DNA of 64,000 nucleotides from JAVKDP01 sp040222185 (lineage in GTDB: Bacteria > Bacteroidota > Rhodothermia > Balneolales > Balneolaceae), in assembly GCA_040222185.1 (NCBI GenBank), contig JAVKDP010000054.1:1-64000 (forward strand), written 5' to 3'. Positions 63,508-64,000 of this stretch are shown piece after piece (within the stretch, counting starts at the first letter, position 1; the number at the start of each line of letters is the position of its first letter). Position numbers and translations under genes: made by a program. Under the pieces are notes generated by a model, which had not been told where the DNA came from, made no database searches, and was given only the letters and a program-made list of their open reading frames with translations.

Positions 63508-64000
63508 TTAATAAGCTAAGAAATAAACCAAGTGGAAAAATACTGGTGCAGTGTATGCTAGTGAGTCAATTCTGTCAAGAACGCCACCATGACCTGGAAT
63601 TGCCTGTGATGTATCTTTTATTCCAATGTCCCTTTTTATGCTAGACATTACTATATCACCTGAAAACCCTGAAAAAGCTATTATAAAACTAACAAATCCA
63701 GCTTCAAAGCCAGAAAGGGGGGTAAGAAAACTTAGAAAATACCCAATTATCGTAGTAGATATAATGCCACCAAGAAATCCTTCCCAAGTCTTATTGGGGC
63801 TTATTTTTGGAATTATTTTACGTTTGCCAAATAGCTTGCCAAACGTAAATTGAAGTACGTCATTGATTTCTGTCAAAAAAACTAGAAAAAGTAAAAGACC
63901 GCGACCACCAGCTTCAAAGTTGGGAATGTCAGGAAGGGATAAAAAGTAAGCCATATGACTAATACCAAACACAGATAGCATTATAACCCATTGAAGTGAA
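63508..64000 (-). CDS. cdsA: Phosphatidate cytidylyltransferase, N-terminal part outside the window
   Basis: The reading frame is open to the window edge, so the N-terminal half is missing; at least 163 C-terminal residues are present. ISPNKTWEGFLGG and the signature SSIKRDIGIKDTSQAIPGHG, then GVLDRIDSL, are complete and diagnostic for CdsA, which makes CDP-diacylglycerol from phosphatidic acid and CTP. Several membrane helices are visible, and a final hydrophobic helix (FFHLVYFLAY) ends the protein. The internal Met at 63981 is not taken as the start. It is coupled to the acyltransferase downstream. Confidence 0.93.
   Translation of the reverse strand, partial: SLQWVIMLSVFGISHMAYFLSLPDIPNFEAGGRGLLLFLVFLTEINDVLQFTFGKLFGKRKIIPKISPNKTWEGFLGGIISTTIIGYFLSFLTPLSGFEAGFVSFIIAFSGFSGDIVMSSIKRDIGIKDTSQAIPGHGGVLDRIDSLAYTAPVFFHLVYFLAY

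Overview
The window is a 64 kb piece of an AT-rich bacterial chromosome. It most resembles the Balneolales/Rhodothermota side of the Bacteroidota group. The reasons are a type IX secretion pair (porU, porV), a protein with a T9SS-type C-terminal sorting domain, a perfect Bacteroidota-type promoter (TTTG-N19-TATCTTTG) before rplU, many exported proteins whose signal peptides end in AQ or GQ, two-component propeller kinases, and few Shine-Dalgarno sites. The placement is an inference from gene content. No mobile element, CRISPR array, phage or tRNA gene was seen.

Layout. 1-155: the 3' end of an rRNA operon (5S rRNA and terminator). 232-3282: acyl-CoA dehydrogenase, SIRT5-like sirtuin and a degenerate SGNH-fold protein, tightly coupled. 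3272-11431: an exported protein, an SDR, a HisC-like aminotransferase, a sensor kinase, a zinc-ribbon membrane protein, an S41 peptidase with a CBM20-like front domain, and an EamA transporter. 11647-26362: large exported or signalling proteins, namely a propeller-amidohydrolase, a propeller sensor kinase, an M61 peptidase, an M24 peptidase, a TPR/LuxR-type regulator and a TPR protein, with a crotonase and a small exported protein between them. 26463-32247: a PadR-controlled operon of two duplicated orphan permeases (ADOP type), with two palindromic operators in front of it. 32450-34953: purine nucleoside phosphorylase, MBL-fold hydrolase and PhoH. 35125-49290: a near-continuous run of about 14 kb on the minus strand, porU, porV, an M6-like T9SS protein with no catalytic residues, a metallopeptidase-propeller-barrel protein, a DUF5683-like protein, a PASTA protein and rpe. 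49531-54363: thiolase, a cystathionine synthase-type enzyme and two related TPR lipoproteins. 54481-58177: ridA, an M23 peptidase, a fumarylacetoacetase-family protein, rpmA and rplU. 58371-64000: an AraC-type membrane regulator, a lipocalin-like exported protein, lexA, a HEAT-cyclophilin lipoprotein, plsC-like acyltransferase and a truncated cdsA.

How the genes fit together. Much of the window serves the cell envelope: secretion and sorting (PorU/PorV and linked proteins), exported peptidases, orphan permeases under a PadR repressor, and phospholipid synthesis (PlsC/CdsA). Central functions are interspersed: ribosomal proteins L21/L27, rpe, lexA, purine salvage, fatty-acid enzymes and sulfur amino-acid metabolism. 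No wholly new system is proved by the sequence. The best leads are the porU-porV operon with its catalytically dead M6 protein, the PadR/ADOP operon with tandem operators and a gene-conversion tract, ribosomal protein L21 with an added Rho-N/SAP-like domain, and two genes (phoH and the EamA transporter) whose conserved N-termini extend past any ATG, GTG or TTG start.
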